NCBI RefSeq assembly: GCF_003859795.1
Contig: NZ_RQYI01000020.1
Location: forward strand, 1 to 43,596
Length of the DNA: 43,596 nt
DNA from: Alloprevotella sp. OH1205_COT-284
Lineage (GTDB): Bacteria > Bacteroidota > Bacteroidia > Bacteroidales > Bacteroidaceae
Direction of reading: 5' to 3'
A program made the translations under genes and the position numbers. The notes below the pieces were generated by a model that was given only the letters and a program-made list of their open reading frames with translations, made no database searches and was not told the origin of the DNA. This document shows positions 1 to 9,139 of the stretch, piece by piece. Each line of letters starts with the position of its first letter. Position 1 is the first letter of the stretch.

Positions 1-580
1 TGCCTTTGCCCCTTCTCGCCCCCTCTCCTACGATGAACTTGTTTTTATCTACATTGTCTACACTGATCCTGCAAACAGCTGTTTCACTGAGTGATACGAA
101 TGTAGACAAGCCTTTTTTTCGTCTACAAAACCTACACGTTGTCTACATACCGATGTTCGCGACAGACGGAGAGCGACCATAAGCTCTCCCCAAACAATGA
201 AGAAAGATGTAGAGTGTCTACATCGAAGAGAGGCTGATAATCAGCGGATTGAAACAAAAGAAATGTAGACAACTTTTCGTTGTATACATTTCTATCCCAC
301 TGAAATGCAACGAAATAACACAGAAAATGTAGGTATGTAGAGAAAAAACAAAAAAAGACAAGAAAGGAGAGGGAGGGAAGCGGAAGAAACGACACCCGAA
401 AGAGAGGTACGGCGACGGTGGGGACAGGGGAAAGAAAAAGAAAAAATGTTTTTTCAGATGATGCCGCCGAAGTTTTACGCTCATGTCGTAAGTATTCAAA
501 AAAAGGTAAGAGATAGAAATTTCTAAGTCTTACCTAAATTTTTCTGCGCCTTACCTAAATTTCTCCGCGACTGACATAAG
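1..580 (+). repeat. Diverged copy (A) of the dispersed GTAGAC-palindrome element
   Basis: No credible gene lies in the first 843 bases. This part shares the punctuation of the clearer copies at 12086, 23110 and 32311: ACGAATGTAGAC about base 97, AAAACCTACAC then TGTCTACAT about 127-149, an AATGTAGACAAC/GTTGTATACATT hairpin at about 263-291, and CTTACCTAAATTT repeated twice near 531-565. The order matches the other copies but the spacing and intervening sequence differ, so it is either an old copy or a subfamily. The left end may lie outside the window. Bases 581-843 show nothing recognisable. Confidence 0.55.
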
Positions 581-843
581 TTCTTCCGGTCGCATCTCAA
601 AGCCCACTCCGCCTACCGAAGTCGGGACGGAAGAAGAGGGGGTTGCTCCGTGAATCAATCGGCCTCATCACGGAAAACCGGCCATGTTTTTTCCGAAAAT
701 GCCCGGACGCATTGTGCAGGTGGTGCAAGCGTGTCGGACGGAGAAAACGAAGAAAGCATCGTCGAGGGAAATTCGCCACGACAGATTTAGCGACAGAAGG
801 AGTCGGCCGGTCGGGCACGAAACACCGACGGCAGACAAACGCG

Positions 844-1281
844 TCATTTCAGTTTCTTCCAATAAACGCGTTTGAAAAAAGGCCCCAGCTTCCCTTTGAC
901 GGTCAGCACGTCGGGCGCGTCAAAATACATATCCACGGCATAGACCTTTCCGCTTGTGGGGTCGTAGATCTTACCGTCTGTCCATTTTCCGTTTTTGAAC
1001 ACCACCTTTTCCACCAACACAATCTTATCCGAGGGGGTGTTGCGTTTGGACGGATCGGGATTCTTTTGATCCGTGCGAAGTGTGCCGTCGGGGTTCTTCA
1101 TGTTTTCGAGCCAAATGACTTGTGCCCGATAACCGTCGGCATACTTGAATATCTTCACTTTGGAATTGCGGCCTTCTTTTTCGGCTTTGTAAACACCGAG
1201 AATTTTATCCGCTTCATGTTGTGCACGAGCCGCAAATCCGAAGCCCAAAACCAACACAAGGAGAATGAGTATTTTCTTCAT
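844..1281 (-). CDS. DUF2147 family exported protein
   Basis: Predicted exported protein of 145 residues. It starts with a signal peptide (MKKILILLVLVLGF, cleavage probably after AARAQ) and continues with the DUF2147 pattern: GVYKAEKEGRNSKVKIF, a YRAQVIWLENMKNPDG segment, NPDPSKRN, a WTDGKIYDPTSGKVY motif and a C-terminal VKGKLGPFFKRVYW. Family members are small periplasmic or secreted proteins of unknown function. In-frame ATGs also exist 9 and 21 bases upstream; the one giving MKK was chosen because it begins the signal peptide directly. It has its own promoter at 1332-1363 and reads away from the OmpA-type pair upstream of it. Confidence 0.85.
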   Translation of the reverse strand: MKKILILLVLVLGFGFAARAQHEADKILGVYKAEKEGRNSKVKIFKYADGYRAQVIWLENMKNPDGTLRTDQKNPDPSKRNTPSDKIVLVEKVVFKNGKWTDGKIYDPTSGKVYAVDMYFDAPDVLTVKGKLGPFFKRVYWKKLK

Positions 1282-1331
1282 AATCGTCATTTTAGAATGC
1301 AATAAATCTGCACAACGCAGACCATTCTGTG

Positions 1332-1363
1332 CAAAAATACGACATTATGCTCATATCATCAAA
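1332..1363 (-). promoter_or_regulatory. Bacteroidetes-type promoter for the DUF2147 gene
   Basis: On the minus strand TTTG (1363-1360), a 20-base spacer and TATTTTTG (1339-1332) match the Bacteroidetes housekeeping consensus. The predicted start point lies about 45 bases before the chosen start codon. Confidence 0.75.
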
Positions 1364-1426
1364 GAGGAGGGGGATATTTTTTCGGCCGACACGAGAAAAA
1401 TCGTATCGGCCGAAAACCAAAACTAT

Positions 1427-2407
1427 TCAAGGCTGAACGAGGGAGATGTCTACTCTTCGTCCGATTTGCCGCTGTGAGCCGTGGTCTATTTTCCCCTGCG
1501 TGGCATGGCGCAAACGACTGCGCCCCACTCCCTGCCTTTGGAGATAATCTGCAACAGCTTCCATGCGCGCACGCCCCAAATAGAGGTTGCGCCTCCTGCC
1601 GCCTTCGGGCGAAGCATAGCCTCGGAGGTCGAAAAGGACATTCGGAAACCGATGCAGAAAACGTGCCGCCTCGTCCAGCGTGGCTGCGGCCTGCGGAGTG
1701 AGCCGGGCTGTGCCGACGTAGAAGAATACGGAGCGTTTGAAATCTGCCGGGAAGCGAATCAACTTCGCATCGGTCGAAGAGGGCGTTGGCAAGGTGTCAG
1801 CTCCCGGCACAGCGAGCTGTTGCAAACGCGCTATGATGGCTTGCTGTTGGGCTTCGATGGCAGCCAATCGCTTGTCGGTGTCATCGGCGGTTTTCCGAAG
1901 TGTCGCGAGCAAGGCGGCAGTGCCGGCTGCGTCCGGCAACAGATCGACCGCGCCCCATCTTGAACGCGAGGATTTCGAGAGATCCTCCCCGCTGGCCGAT
2001 TGCTGCAATGCTGCCAGTTGCTCCGTATTTCGAGAGGTTTGTTCGAGTAGTTGGCGAAGCAAAGGTGACAAATCTTCGGGATTTTGCCGATAGGGCGAAA
2101 CGCTTTGCGGCACACCGACATTCGGGCGTTGAGCGGTCAATAGATGAATGAGCATCTGATAGCGCAACATCTGTTCCGCCGTCAATCGCTCCGCAGGAGG
2201 GGGCGGCTGCGAGTGAGTTGCGGAAAGACGGCTCAATGCTTGGAGCAAGACATCTCGGTCGATTTCGTAAAGTGTGCCGGTGTCCGTCACGATCGTATCA
2301 ACGGCCAATGCCGGCACAACGGTTGTGTCCGTCTGCACCCAACGCGCCGGCATCGGAAGCGCATTGATCAAAACGAAAAGAAAACTGTAAAATAGGGGAT
2401 GGCTCAT
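1427..2407 (-). CDS. OmpA-family C-terminal domain outer-membrane protein
   Basis: Protein of 326 residues. A short hydrophobic N-terminus (residues 4-20) acts as signal peptide. The middle (about 80-215) is rich in Gln, Ala and Leu and probably helical or coiled. The C-terminal ~100 residues are an OmpA-like peptidoglycan-binding domain: RSVFFYVGTARLTPQAAATL, a DLRGYASPEG segment, NLYLGRARMEAVADYL and a final IGRRVDISL. It lies 21 bases downstream of the 628-residue outer-membrane protein gene and is probably cotranscribed with it. The likely role is anchoring the outer membrane to peptidoglycan. The N-terminal half is not recognisable beyond its composition. Confidence 0.8.
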   Translation of the reverse strand: MSHPLFYSFLFVLINALPMPARWVQTDTTVVPALAVDTIVTDTGTLYEIDRDVLLQALSRLSATHSQPPPPAERLTAEQMLRYQMLIHLLTAQRPNVGVPQSVSPYRQNPEDLSPLLRQLLEQTSRNTEQLAALQQSASGEDLSKSSRSRWGAVDLLPDAAGTAALLATLRKTADDTDKRLAAIEAQQQAIIARLQQLAVPGADTLPTPSSTDAKLIRFPADFKRSVFFYVGTARLTPQAAATLDEAARFLHRFPNVLFDLRGYASPEGGRRRNLYLGRARMEAVADYLQRQGVGRSRLRHATQGKIDHGSQRQIGRRVDISLVQP

Positions 2408-2428
2408 GACAATGATGAATGAAAGAGG

Positions 2429-4315
2429 TTATTTACCCGTCGGTTTCGGTTTGCTCTTCGACAGTTCCTTTTCGAGTTGCTCGATCCGTTTGCGCAAGGC
2501 TTCTATTTCTTCCGCCGAAACGCCCAACACCTCCACACTTCCGGCAACACGCCCCGATGCGCCGAGGGCATTCGCCCCGCTTGGCACAAGACTGTGTCCG
2601 TTGTTGACCAACGCAAAAAGCAAAATTTTATCCAAATCGCTCAATGTGACGGGTGCGGATGCCGTAGCATTTGCATGCGTCGGCCTTCCGGCCACAACAC
2701 TATCGATGATTTCATTGAGCTGTGCCGCCGTGAGCACCACAGTGTTGCGCTTTTTGCCCGCTCCCGAGGTTTCTCGCATCAGCTTTGCGTTTTTCAACGA
2801 GTCGGCCTCGGCTTCCATTTTCTTTCGAGCGTCCGGATCGAGAATGTTCAACATTTTTTCTTTGGAATCACTCAACAGTTCTCTTTCCTCTTCAAGGCGA
2901 CGAATGAGTAAGGTGTCTTCTTCCTGTGCGGAATACAAAATCAGAGAATCAAGCTGGGCGATGCGTTCGTCATAGAAGCTCATCAAGCGAAGTTTTTTCT
3001 GACGTTCGGCATCTTCCCTCACCGCCTGTTCCTGCATGTCTATGTTGCGCAAACGCGCCACCTCGCTCATGGCATAGTCGTCGTAGAGTTTGCTCGCATT
3101 TTGCGCTCCCTTTCCGATGCGCAGGCGCACTCCCATTCTATACATCATATTGGCTCTGACCTGCGAAGGGCGGTAGGCTTTGGAAAATTCGGGATTTTCA
3201 TTTTCGCAAAGCATGGCATTGACAGCCCCGAAGATGGAGGCATGGCGGTGAATCGGCATTTCCAAACCGGCTCCGGCGAGTGCAAACCACCCGCTTTCGG
3301 CGTTGTGTTCTCCATATCGGTCTACATAAGAGTTTTTTACATTCATGTAGCCTCCTCCCAACGAGAGATAGGGCGTCAGACCACGCAAATAGTTGAGCCT
3401 GCCGATGAAGTCCGCCCCATAGAGTTGAACTTTTCCATCGATTTTAAGGCTGAGTTGCGAAGGGTTTTCCGTCGAAGCATAATAGAAAGCGCGCGCGCCC
3501 AAGACCGGTGTGAAATCCACCCCTGCCGCAGTTCCCCAAAACCATTGGTCTTGCAGTCGGGAGTTGTGGCTGAAATTGATGTAAGCCACGCTCGGATCGG
3601 CCACATACACCCAGCCCTTCAAACCTCCGCTGTATTTGGCACGAAGTGCTTCTTCCAGCGGATTTTTGGAACGGCTCGTTCCGCCCAAATAAAGGTTGAA
3701 CGACGCCGAGAGCGACCAGTTGTGCAACGTTTTGTCCGTAGAACTGAGGCTGTTGCGATAATGGCTCGACTCGTCAAGGTTGAAGAGCGTGTTGCGCACT
3801 TCGAGGCCGAGCGTGAGGCGATGGGTGAGGTTGAACTTCGCTCCAAGACCGAGCACCCCGAAGAGCTGTTCTTCGCGATAGTCCGATTCGCCGATCTCCA
3901 AGGCATCGTGGCGTATGGTCATGGCACCTGCTCCTCCGAGTGCATAAGGCGTGAAGAGCGTGTTGGGTAGAAAGTTTACTTTCACCTCTCCTCCCCAACG
4001 ATCCATGCGCGCGGTCGATCCCTCCATACGGTCGGCAATCGTGTTCAGTACGTTCCAATTTCCTTCACGCAATTTCCCTTTTAAGTCGAAAGTTCGATCG
4101 TAAGTACCGTAGACCTCCACGTTTTGCCCAAAGCTCCACCCCACTCTCGCGCCCCAATATGCCGTAGCTCCGAGGTTGGCATGTTTGCTCCAAGAGGTAT
4201 AGCCCAACGTCGGAGAAACGATAAAGTTAATATCGTTCGTTTGCGCTTGCAACAGCCCCGAAGGAAACAAAACGGACAAAACAAGCCATAGAAACGAGAA
4301 ATAGTTCTTTTTCAT
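2429..4315 (-). CDS. Large outer-membrane beta-barrel protein with C-terminal coiled coil
   Basis: Protein of 628 residues from the ATG at 4315. That start gives a clear signal peptide (MKKNYFSFLWLVLSVLF, cleavage after LLQAQ); the reading frame stays open upstream but without a signal sequence. Residues about 25-420 hold alternating amphipathic strands with Gly and aromatic residues, arranged as two barrel-like blocks, each closing with a strand such as LSASFNLYLGG or MGVRLRIGKG. From about 430 the sequence becomes charged and helical (ARLRNIDMQEQAVREDAERQ) and ends in ALRKRIEQLEKELSKSK, a coiled coil. This resembles Bacteroidetes outer-membrane proteins paired with an OmpA-domain partner, which is the next gene. 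Function unknown. Confidence 0.75.
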   Translation of the reverse strand: MKKNYFSFLWLVLSVLFPSGLLQAQTNDINFIVSPTLGYTSWSKHANLGATAYWGARVGWSFGQNVEVYGTYDRTFDLKGKLREGNWNVLNTIADRMEGSTARMDRWGGEVKVNFLPNTLFTPYALGGAGAMTIRHDALEIGESDYREEQLFGVLGLGAKFNLTHRLTLGLEVRNTLFNLDESSHYRNSLSSTDKTLHNWSLSASFNLYLGGTSRSKNPLEEALRAKYSGGLKGWVYVADPSVAYINFSHNSRLQDQWFWGTAAGVDFTPVLGARAFYYASTENPSQLSLKIDGKVQLYGADFIGRLNYLRGLTPYLSLGGGYMNVKNSYVDRYGEHNAESGWFALAGAGLEMPIHRHASIFGAVNAMLCENENPEFSKAYRPSQVRANMMYRMGVRLRIGKGAQNASKLYDDYAMSEVARLRNIDMQEQAVREDAERQKKLRLMSFYDERIAQLDSLILYSAQEEDTLLIRRLEEERELLSDSKEKMLNILDPDARKKMEAEADSLKNAKLMRETSGAGKKRNTVVLTAAQLNEIIDSVVAGRPTHANATASAPVTLSDLDKILLFALVNNGHSLVPSGANALGASGRVAGSVEVLGVSAEEIEALRKRIEQLEKELSKSKPKPTGK

Positions 4316-4360
4316 CGTGTGATAGTTTAGAATTTTCTTTGATATAGTGAATGTTATCGG

Positions 4361-4395
4361 CAAAGATACGCAAAAATAACAAGAAAGCCAAAAAA
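4361..4395 (-). promoter_or_regulatory. Bacteroidetes-type promoter for the outer-membrane protein pair
   Basis: Minus strand TTTTTTGG (4395-4388), a 19-base spacer and TATCTTTG (4368-4361). It reads toward the ATG at 4315 and is divergent from the panC promoter. Confidence 0.75.
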
Positions 4396-4557
4396 CAATC
4401 CCTTGCAGCAAAAGAAACGGCCGCGGCTTGCTCGGCACAGGGGGCTGTCTGCCCGATATCGCCCACAACTCATACCCTCCACAGCCCACAATGGTCAAGA
4501 AGAGCTGTCAGAAACCGGGGAGCGGACAGTGGTTTATATCGCTTTTTTTTATTGAAA

Positions 4558-4589
4558 TTTGGCGTTATAACGAGTTCGTTGTACCTTTG
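4558..4589 (+). promoter_or_regulatory. Bacteroidetes-type promoter for panC-panD-nadD
   Basis: TTTG (4558-4561), a 20-base spacer and TACCTTTG (4582-4589). The start codon of panC follows 22 bases later, so the 5' leader is short. Confidence 0.8.
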
Positions 4590-4611
4590 CGCGTCAAAAG
4601 CGACATAACTC

Positions 4612-5466
4612 ATGTATATCATTCACTCCGTTCAGGAACTGAAACAACTCGTTTCTGCCGCCAAATCGGCAGGAAAAACGGTGGGGCTCGTCCCCACAAT
4701 GGGAGCACTGCACGAAGGGCACGCTTCGCTCATCGACCGCAGTGTGAAAGAGTGCGACACCACGGTGGTAAGCGTATTTGTAAACCCCACTCAATTCAAC
4801 GATCCCAACGATCTCAACCACTATCCCCGTACCCTCGACGCCGATTGCCGGCTGATCGAAGAAAGAGGGGGAGATATCGTATTTGCCCCTTCGGTGGAGG
4901 AAATCTACCCGGCTCCCGACACGCGCGTATTTTCTTATCCTCCCATCGACACGGTAATGGAGGGCGCGAAACGTCCCGGGCATTTCAACGGCGTGTGCCA
5001 AGTCGTGTCCAAACTGTTTGAAATGACAACTCCCGACCGCGCCTATTTCGGCGAAAAAGACTTTCAGCAAATCGCCGTGATCAGAGCCATGATGAAAGAT
5101 TTGGGCTTCGATTTCAACTTGGTAGCCTGCCCCATTGTGCGCGAAGAGAGCGGTTTGGCATTGTCGTCGCGAAACGCCTTGCTTTCCGAAGACGAACGAG
5201 AAACGGCCGCTTCTATTGGTAAGGTGCTCTTCGAGAGCCGCCGACAGATGGCTGATCGCGACGTAAGAGCCACACACGACTTTGTGGTCAATGCGCTCAA
5301 TGCCATCGACGGTTTGGAAGTGGAATATTTCGACATCGTCAATGCCGACACGCTGCAACCCGTCGCGGCATGGGACGAAGCGCAACGCGTGCAGGGCTGC
5401 ATCACCGTTTTCTGCGGAAAACGCCCCGTCCGTCTGATAGACAACATCGCCTACAAGGCTTCCTAA
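4612..5466 (+). CDS. panC: Pantothenate synthetase (pantoate--beta-alanine ligase)
   Basis: Cytoplasmic enzyme that joins pantoate and beta-alanine using ATP, the last step of vitamin B5 synthesis. The 284-residue length is normal. Family motifs are intact: [10 protein letters not shown] (ATP-binding HIGH-like), [34 protein letters not shown] and LSSRN. It is the first gene of a panC-panD-nadD operon; panD starts 46 bases downstream and supplies the beta-alanine substrate. A 293-residue open frame on the opposite strand is a shadow of this gene. Confidence 0.97.
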   Translation: MYIIHSVQELKQLVSAAKSAGKTVGLVPTMGALHEGHASLIDRSVKECDTTVVSVFVNPTQFNDPNDLNHYPRTLDADCRLIEERGGDIVFAPSVEEIYPAPDTRVFSYPPIDTVMEGAKRPGHFNGVCQVVSKLFEMTTPDRAYFGEKDFQQIAVIRAMMKDLGFDFNLVACPIVREESGLALSSRNALLSEDERETAASIGKVLFESRRQMADRDVRATHDFVVNALNAIDGLEVEYFDIVNADTLQPVAAWDEAQRVQGCITVFCGKRPVRLIDNIAYKAS

Positions 5467-5512
5467 AACGAGCAATCGGCATCGCCGAATCTACCCACAA
5501 CGAGATCTCATC

Positions 5513-5863
5513 ATGACTCTTAGTATTCTCAAATCGAAAATTCATTGCGCCACCGTCACCGAAGCCAACCTCCACTACATCGGCTCAATCACAATCGACG
5601 AAGACTTAATGGAGGTCGCCGGACTGCTGCCCAATGAACACGTCCATGTGGTCAATAACATGAACGGCGAGCGCATCGAAACCTACGTCATTCGCGGAGA
5701 ACGCGGTACGGGCTGCATTTGTCTGAACGGAGCTGCGGCACGAAAATTTCAACCGGGCGACGAAGTGATCATCATGGCCTATGCCGACATGTCGCCCGAA
5801 GAAGCGGCCGACTTCCAACCCAAAGTCATTTTTCCGCACGAAAACAACCGCCTCGCCCAATGA
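5513..5863 (+). CDS. panD: Aspartate 1-decarboxylase precursor
   Basis: Pyruvoyl-dependent enzyme that makes beta-alanine from aspartate. The 116-residue precursor carries the self-cleavage site YIGSITID, with Gly24-Ser25 as the expected scissile bond, so Ser25 becomes the pyruvoyl group. Other family features are [17 protein letters not shown] and the [19 protein letters not shown] segment followed by NGAAAR. Its stop codon overlaps the start codon of nadD (ATGA), consistent with translational coupling. Confidence 0.97.
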   Translation: MTLSILKSKIHCATVTEANLHYIGSITIDEDLMEVAGLLPNEHVHVVNNMNGERIETYVIRGERGTGCICLNGAAARKFQPGDEVIIMAYADMSPEEAADFQPKVIFPHENNRLAQ

Positions 5864-6435
5864 AACGCATCGGAGTTTTCGGAGGATCCTTCAACCCAAT
5901 CCACAACGGACACCTCGGCTTGACACATGCCATTCTCCGACAAACGTTGGTCGATGAGATTTGGTTGCTGGTTTCGCCGCAAAATCCTCTCAAATCCCCC
6001 GACGACATGGCGGAAGAGCACGTACGTTTCCGATTGGTGCAAAAAGCGATTGAACACGAAGCAAAAATCAAGGCTTCCGATTTTGAATTTCGGCTCAAAC
6101 GCCCGTCTTACACTTGGAAGACCTTGGCCGCATTGCGATCGGCGCACCCTGACGTTTCGTTTTCACTGATCATCGGCGCCGATAATTGGGCGTTGTTCGA
6201 CCGTTGGGCACACCCCGAAGAAATTCGGCTTCATCACCACATCATTGTCTATCCGCGCAACGGCTATTCCCAGCAAAGCGAAACATCCGCTTCCGGCATC
6301 TCCTATGTGGACGCTCCGCTCTTCCCTTTCAGCAGCACCGACATCAGACGCGCCATTGCCGCAGGAAACGATATTTCCGCAATGGTCCCCTCCACGATCG
6401 TTGAAGAGTGCCGCAAAATTTACTCCGCCTCATAA
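5860..6435 (+). CDS. nadD: Nicotinate-nucleotide adenylyltransferase
   Basis: Adenylates nicotinate mononucleotide in NAD synthesis. Protein of 191 residues from the ATG that overlaps the panD stop. It opens with the nucleotidyltransferase motif [17 protein letters not shown], has the SPQNPLK loop, the [10 protein letters not shown] segment, and the C-terminal [12 protein letters not shown] motif equivalent to ISSTxIR. Sharing an operon with panC and panD groups two cofactor pathways. Confidence 0.96.
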   Translation: MKRIGVFGGSFNPIHNGHLGLTHAILRQTLVDEIWLLVSPQNPLKSPDDMAEEHVRFRLVQKAIEHEAKIKASDFEFRLKRPSYTWKTLAALRSAHPDVSFSLIIGADNWALFDRWAHPEEIRLHHHIIVYPRNGYSQQSETSASGISYVDAPLFPFSSTDIRRAIAAGNDISAMVPSTIVEECRKIYSAS

Positions 6436-6488
6436 CAGAAGGCCTGTCATCATCTGCCACGACTTGCAGACAACGACAGGCTTTCTGT
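6435..6488 (+). terminator. Hairpin terminator after nadD
   Basis: Arms 6435-6448 and 6475-6488 pair over 14 bases with one G-T wobble, and an inner TCTGC/GCAGA stem extends it. The T-run is weak, so efficiency is uncertain. Confidence 0.6.
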
Positions 6489-6734
6489 CATTTATGTTCC
6501 GTTCTCTCATCCGTTGTCCGCACCGCCCTCCGTCGAAAACGGGAGAACCAACGGACTTCTCCCGAAAAGCCGATCAACACTCCTTCCTGCTCCGATAACG
6601 GCAAGGCCTCTCTCCCTCGAAATTTACATTTTGCCGTCGGGCAGGCAGTGCACTCCAATCGGATTTTTCGTTTCAAAAACTTCGGGAAGGATAAGAAAAC
6701 ATTCAGAAAAAGCACAAGAAACAAAAAATATAGT

Positions 6735-6742
6735 TACCTTTG
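6735..6742 (+). promoter_or_regulatory. TAnnTTTG -7 box upstream of nagB
   Basis: TACCTTTG, matching the Bacteroidetes -7 element. No convincing -33 box is visible. The nagB start codon is about 88 bases downstream. Confidence 0.55.
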
Positions 6743-6829
6743 TATGCAAAATGGGGAAATCCACCCATTTCACCGTTATCATCACCGGGCATTCAATTTG
6801 AAAAAAACTTATAAACAATCCTTCGCATT

Positions 6830-7621
6830 ATGAGAGTTATCATCGAACCCAATTACGAAAAGCTATCACAATGGGCAGCCGACTATGTCGTGGCCAAAAT
6901 CAATGCGGCAGCCCCCACGGCCGAAAAACCATTTGTATTGGGACTGCCGACCGGTTCCAGTCCGCTCGGCATGTATAAAGCCATCGTCAAAGCCTATCAA
7001 GAAGGGCGCGTAAGTTTCAAAAACGTCATCACGTTCAACATGGACGAATATGTCGGCCTTGCCGAAGATCATCCCGAAAGCTACCACTCGTTCATGGCCA
7101 AAAACCTGTTCGACCACATCGATTGCCCGAAAGAAAACATCAACCTGCTCAACGGCAACGCCAAAGATCTCGTGGAAGAGTGTGCGGTCTACGAAAGAAA
7201 AATCGAAGCAGCCGGAGGCATTGATCTCTTCATCGGCGGCATCGGCCCCGACGGACACATCGCTTTCAACGAACCTTTCTCTTCGCTCACCAGCCGCACA
7301 AGAGAAAAGACCTTGACCACCGACACGCGCATTGCCAACAGCCGATTTTTCGGAGGCGATCCGAAGGCCGTGCCCGCCACAGCCCTGACCGTGGGAGTGG
7401 GAACCGTGATGTCGGCCAAAGAAGTGCTCATTCTTTGCAACGGACACGGCAAAGCTCGCGCGCTGCAAGCTGCCATTGAAGGCCCCGTTTGCCAGGCATG
7501 GACGATTTCGGCACTTCAAACTCACCAACACGGCATCATCGTTTGCGACGAAGCCGCGTGCGAAGAACTGAAAGTAAGTACCTACAAGTACTTCAAAGAC
7601 ATTGAAAAAGACAACATCTGA
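6830..7621 (+). CDS. nagB: Glucosamine-6-phosphate deaminase
   Basis: Converts glucosamine-6-phosphate to fructose-6-phosphate and ammonia in amino-sugar catabolism. The 263 residues match the hexameric NagB family: [32 protein letters not shown], the [14 protein letters not shown] catalytic loop and [14 protein letters not shown]. It stands alone between its own -7 box and a strong terminator. No other nag genes are in the window. Confidence 0.97.
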   Translation: MRVIIEPNYEKLSQWAADYVVAKINAAAPTAEKPFVLGLPTGSSPLGMYKAIVKAYQEGRVSFKNVITFNMDEYVGLAEDHPESYHSFMAKNLFDHIDCPKENINLLNGNAKDLVEECAVYERKIEAAGGIDLFIGGIGPDGHIAFNEPFSSLTSRTREKTLTTDTRIANSRFFGGDPKAVPATALTVGVGTVMSAKEVLILCNGHGKARALQAAIEGPVCQAWTISALQTHQHGIIVCDEAACEELKVSTYKYFKDIEKDNI

Positions 7622-7644
7622 TTAGATCTTTTTCTGCGAAATTT

Positions 7645-7682
7645 GTGCTGACACTCCCAACCGCTCATGGGAGTGTCGGCAC
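7645..7682 (+). terminator. Intrinsic terminator after nagB
   Basis: A 15-base-pair stem (7645-7659 with 7668-7682, one wobble), an 8-base loop and a following ATCTTTTATT tract. Confidence 0.85.
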
Positions 7683-7744
7683 ATCTTTTATTCGCTCCGA
7701 GAACTTTTTCCCCTACTGCTTTTCTCTCATTATCTTGATCGCCT

Positions 7745-8956
7745 ATGCATCCCATACATCTCATGCCCAAGCCGGCCGGATCCATGTGCAACCTGAATTG
7801 TGCCTACTGCTACTATTTGGAAAAAAAACATCTTTACGCACAGACGGCACGGCAGGAAATGAGCGATGCGTTGCTCGAAAAATACATCAAAGAATACATT
7901 TCATTGCAACCCTCCGACAACGTGCTCTTCACATGGCACGGAGGCGAACCCTTGATACGCCCCATGGCATTTTATGAAAAGGCACTGCGGTTGCAGGAGA
8001 AGCACGCCAACGGAAAACTGATTGAAAACGCCCTTCAAACCAACGGAACACTGCTTACGGAAAACTGGTGCAAATTTCTGAAAAACAATAATTTTCTCGT
8101 AGGAATTTCCATTGACGGAACGGAAGAGATGCACGACCGGTACCGAGTGGCAAAAAGCGGCAGAGGAACTTGGAAACAAGTAATGAGAGGAGTGGAACTG
8201 CTCCGAAGATTTGCAGTGGACTGGAATGCTTTGGCCGTCGTCAACGACTACAACGCCCACTACCCGACGGAGTTTTATCGTTTTTTCAAGTCAATCGACT
8301 GCGCCTATCTGCAATTCACGCCCATCGTGGAACGCTTTCACCGACATCCCGACGGCCGTCTGTTGGCATCGCCCATAGAAGGACTTACAACGGCCGAAAT
8401 GGCATCTTTCAGCGTCGGTGCGAAAGACTGGGGAAATTTTCTGTGTGGAGTTTTCGACGAATGGATCAAAACAGACGTAGGCAGCACTTTCGTACAAATC
8501 TTCGACTCTACTCTTGCCGGTTGGATGGGGGTGCCGGGGGGATTATGTACCATGGCGGCCACCTGCGGCCATGCCACGGCCATTGAGCACAACGGCGATG
8601 TCTTTTCGTGCGACCACTATGTGTTTCCTGAATTTAAGTTGGGCAATCTCAACAAACAGACATTGGCGGAAATGCTGTACAGCGAAGAACAAGTGGAATT
8701 TGGCGCCAACAAACGAAAGCTACTCACAGCCCAATGCCGGGCTTGCGAATGGAGATTTGCCTGCAACGGCGATTGCCCTCGCACCCGAATAGCCGCCAGT
8801 GAAAACGGAGAAATGGGACATCCCTATCTTTGCGAGGGCTGGAAACATTATTTTGCACACGTGGCACCGGCCATGGATTTCATGAAACAGCAACTGCTGC
8901 GCGGTCTGCCACCGGCCGACATCATGAAACTGCCCTCTCCTCTTTCTCCTATGTAA
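7745..8956 (+). CDS. Anaerobic sulfatase-maturase-type radical SAM/SPASM protein
   Basis: Protein of 403 residues. Residues about 15-25 hold the radical SAM cluster motif CNLNCAYC (CxxxCxxC) followed by YYLEKK. TWHGGEPL is the GGEP-like SAM-binding motif, and NALQTNGTLL and FLVGISIDGTEEMHDRYR are typical of this subfamily. The C-terminal half is a SPASM/twitch domain with further cysteines (GLCTMAATCGHATAIEHNGD, FSCDHYVFPEFKLGNL, CRACEWRFACNGDCPR). Family members oxidise a Cys or Ser of sulfatases to formylglycine under anaerobic conditions. No sulfatase is encoded in the window, so the substrate is not shown by context. Confidence 0.88.
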   Translation: MHPIHLMPKPAGSMCNLNCAYCYYLEKKHLYAQTARQEMSDALLEKYIKEYISLQPSDNVLFTWHGGEPLIRPMAFYEKALRLQEKHANGKLIENALQTNGTLLTENWCKFLKNNNFLVGISIDGTEEMHDRYRVAKSGRGTWKQVMRGVELLRRFAVDWNALAVVNDYNAHYPTEFYRFFKSIDCAYLQFTPIVERFHRHPDGRLLASPIEGLTTAEMASFSVGAKDWGNFLCGVFDEWIKTDVGSTFVQIFDSTLAGWMGVPGGLCTMAATCGHATAIEHNGDVFSCDHYVFPEFKLGNLNKQTLAEMLYSEEQVEFGANKRKLLTAQCRACEWRFACNGDCPRTRIAASENGEMGHPYLCEGWKHYFAHVAPAMDFMKQQLLRGLPPADIMKLPSPLSPM

Positions 8957-9010
8957 AGCTTCCGTTTCACACAACGAGAACGGATGAATTTATAGTTTTT
9001 TTTTCTTAGT

Positions 9011-9042
9011 TTTGGAGAAACGAATATTAAATGGTATATTTG
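9011..9042 (+). promoter_or_regulatory. Bacteroidetes-type promoter for the zapA-rny operon
   Basis: TTTG (9011-9014), a 20-base spacer and TATATTTG (9035-9042). It predicts a 5' leader of roughly 90 bases before the ATG at 9140. Confidence 0.8.
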
Positions 9043-9139
9043 CATCAATTTTAGAGATAATGTTCAACTGCGACAAACTAATACGCTGATAGACATTCTT
9101 TTCTCAGGAAACAAAACAAGATAAGACAAACAACACCAA

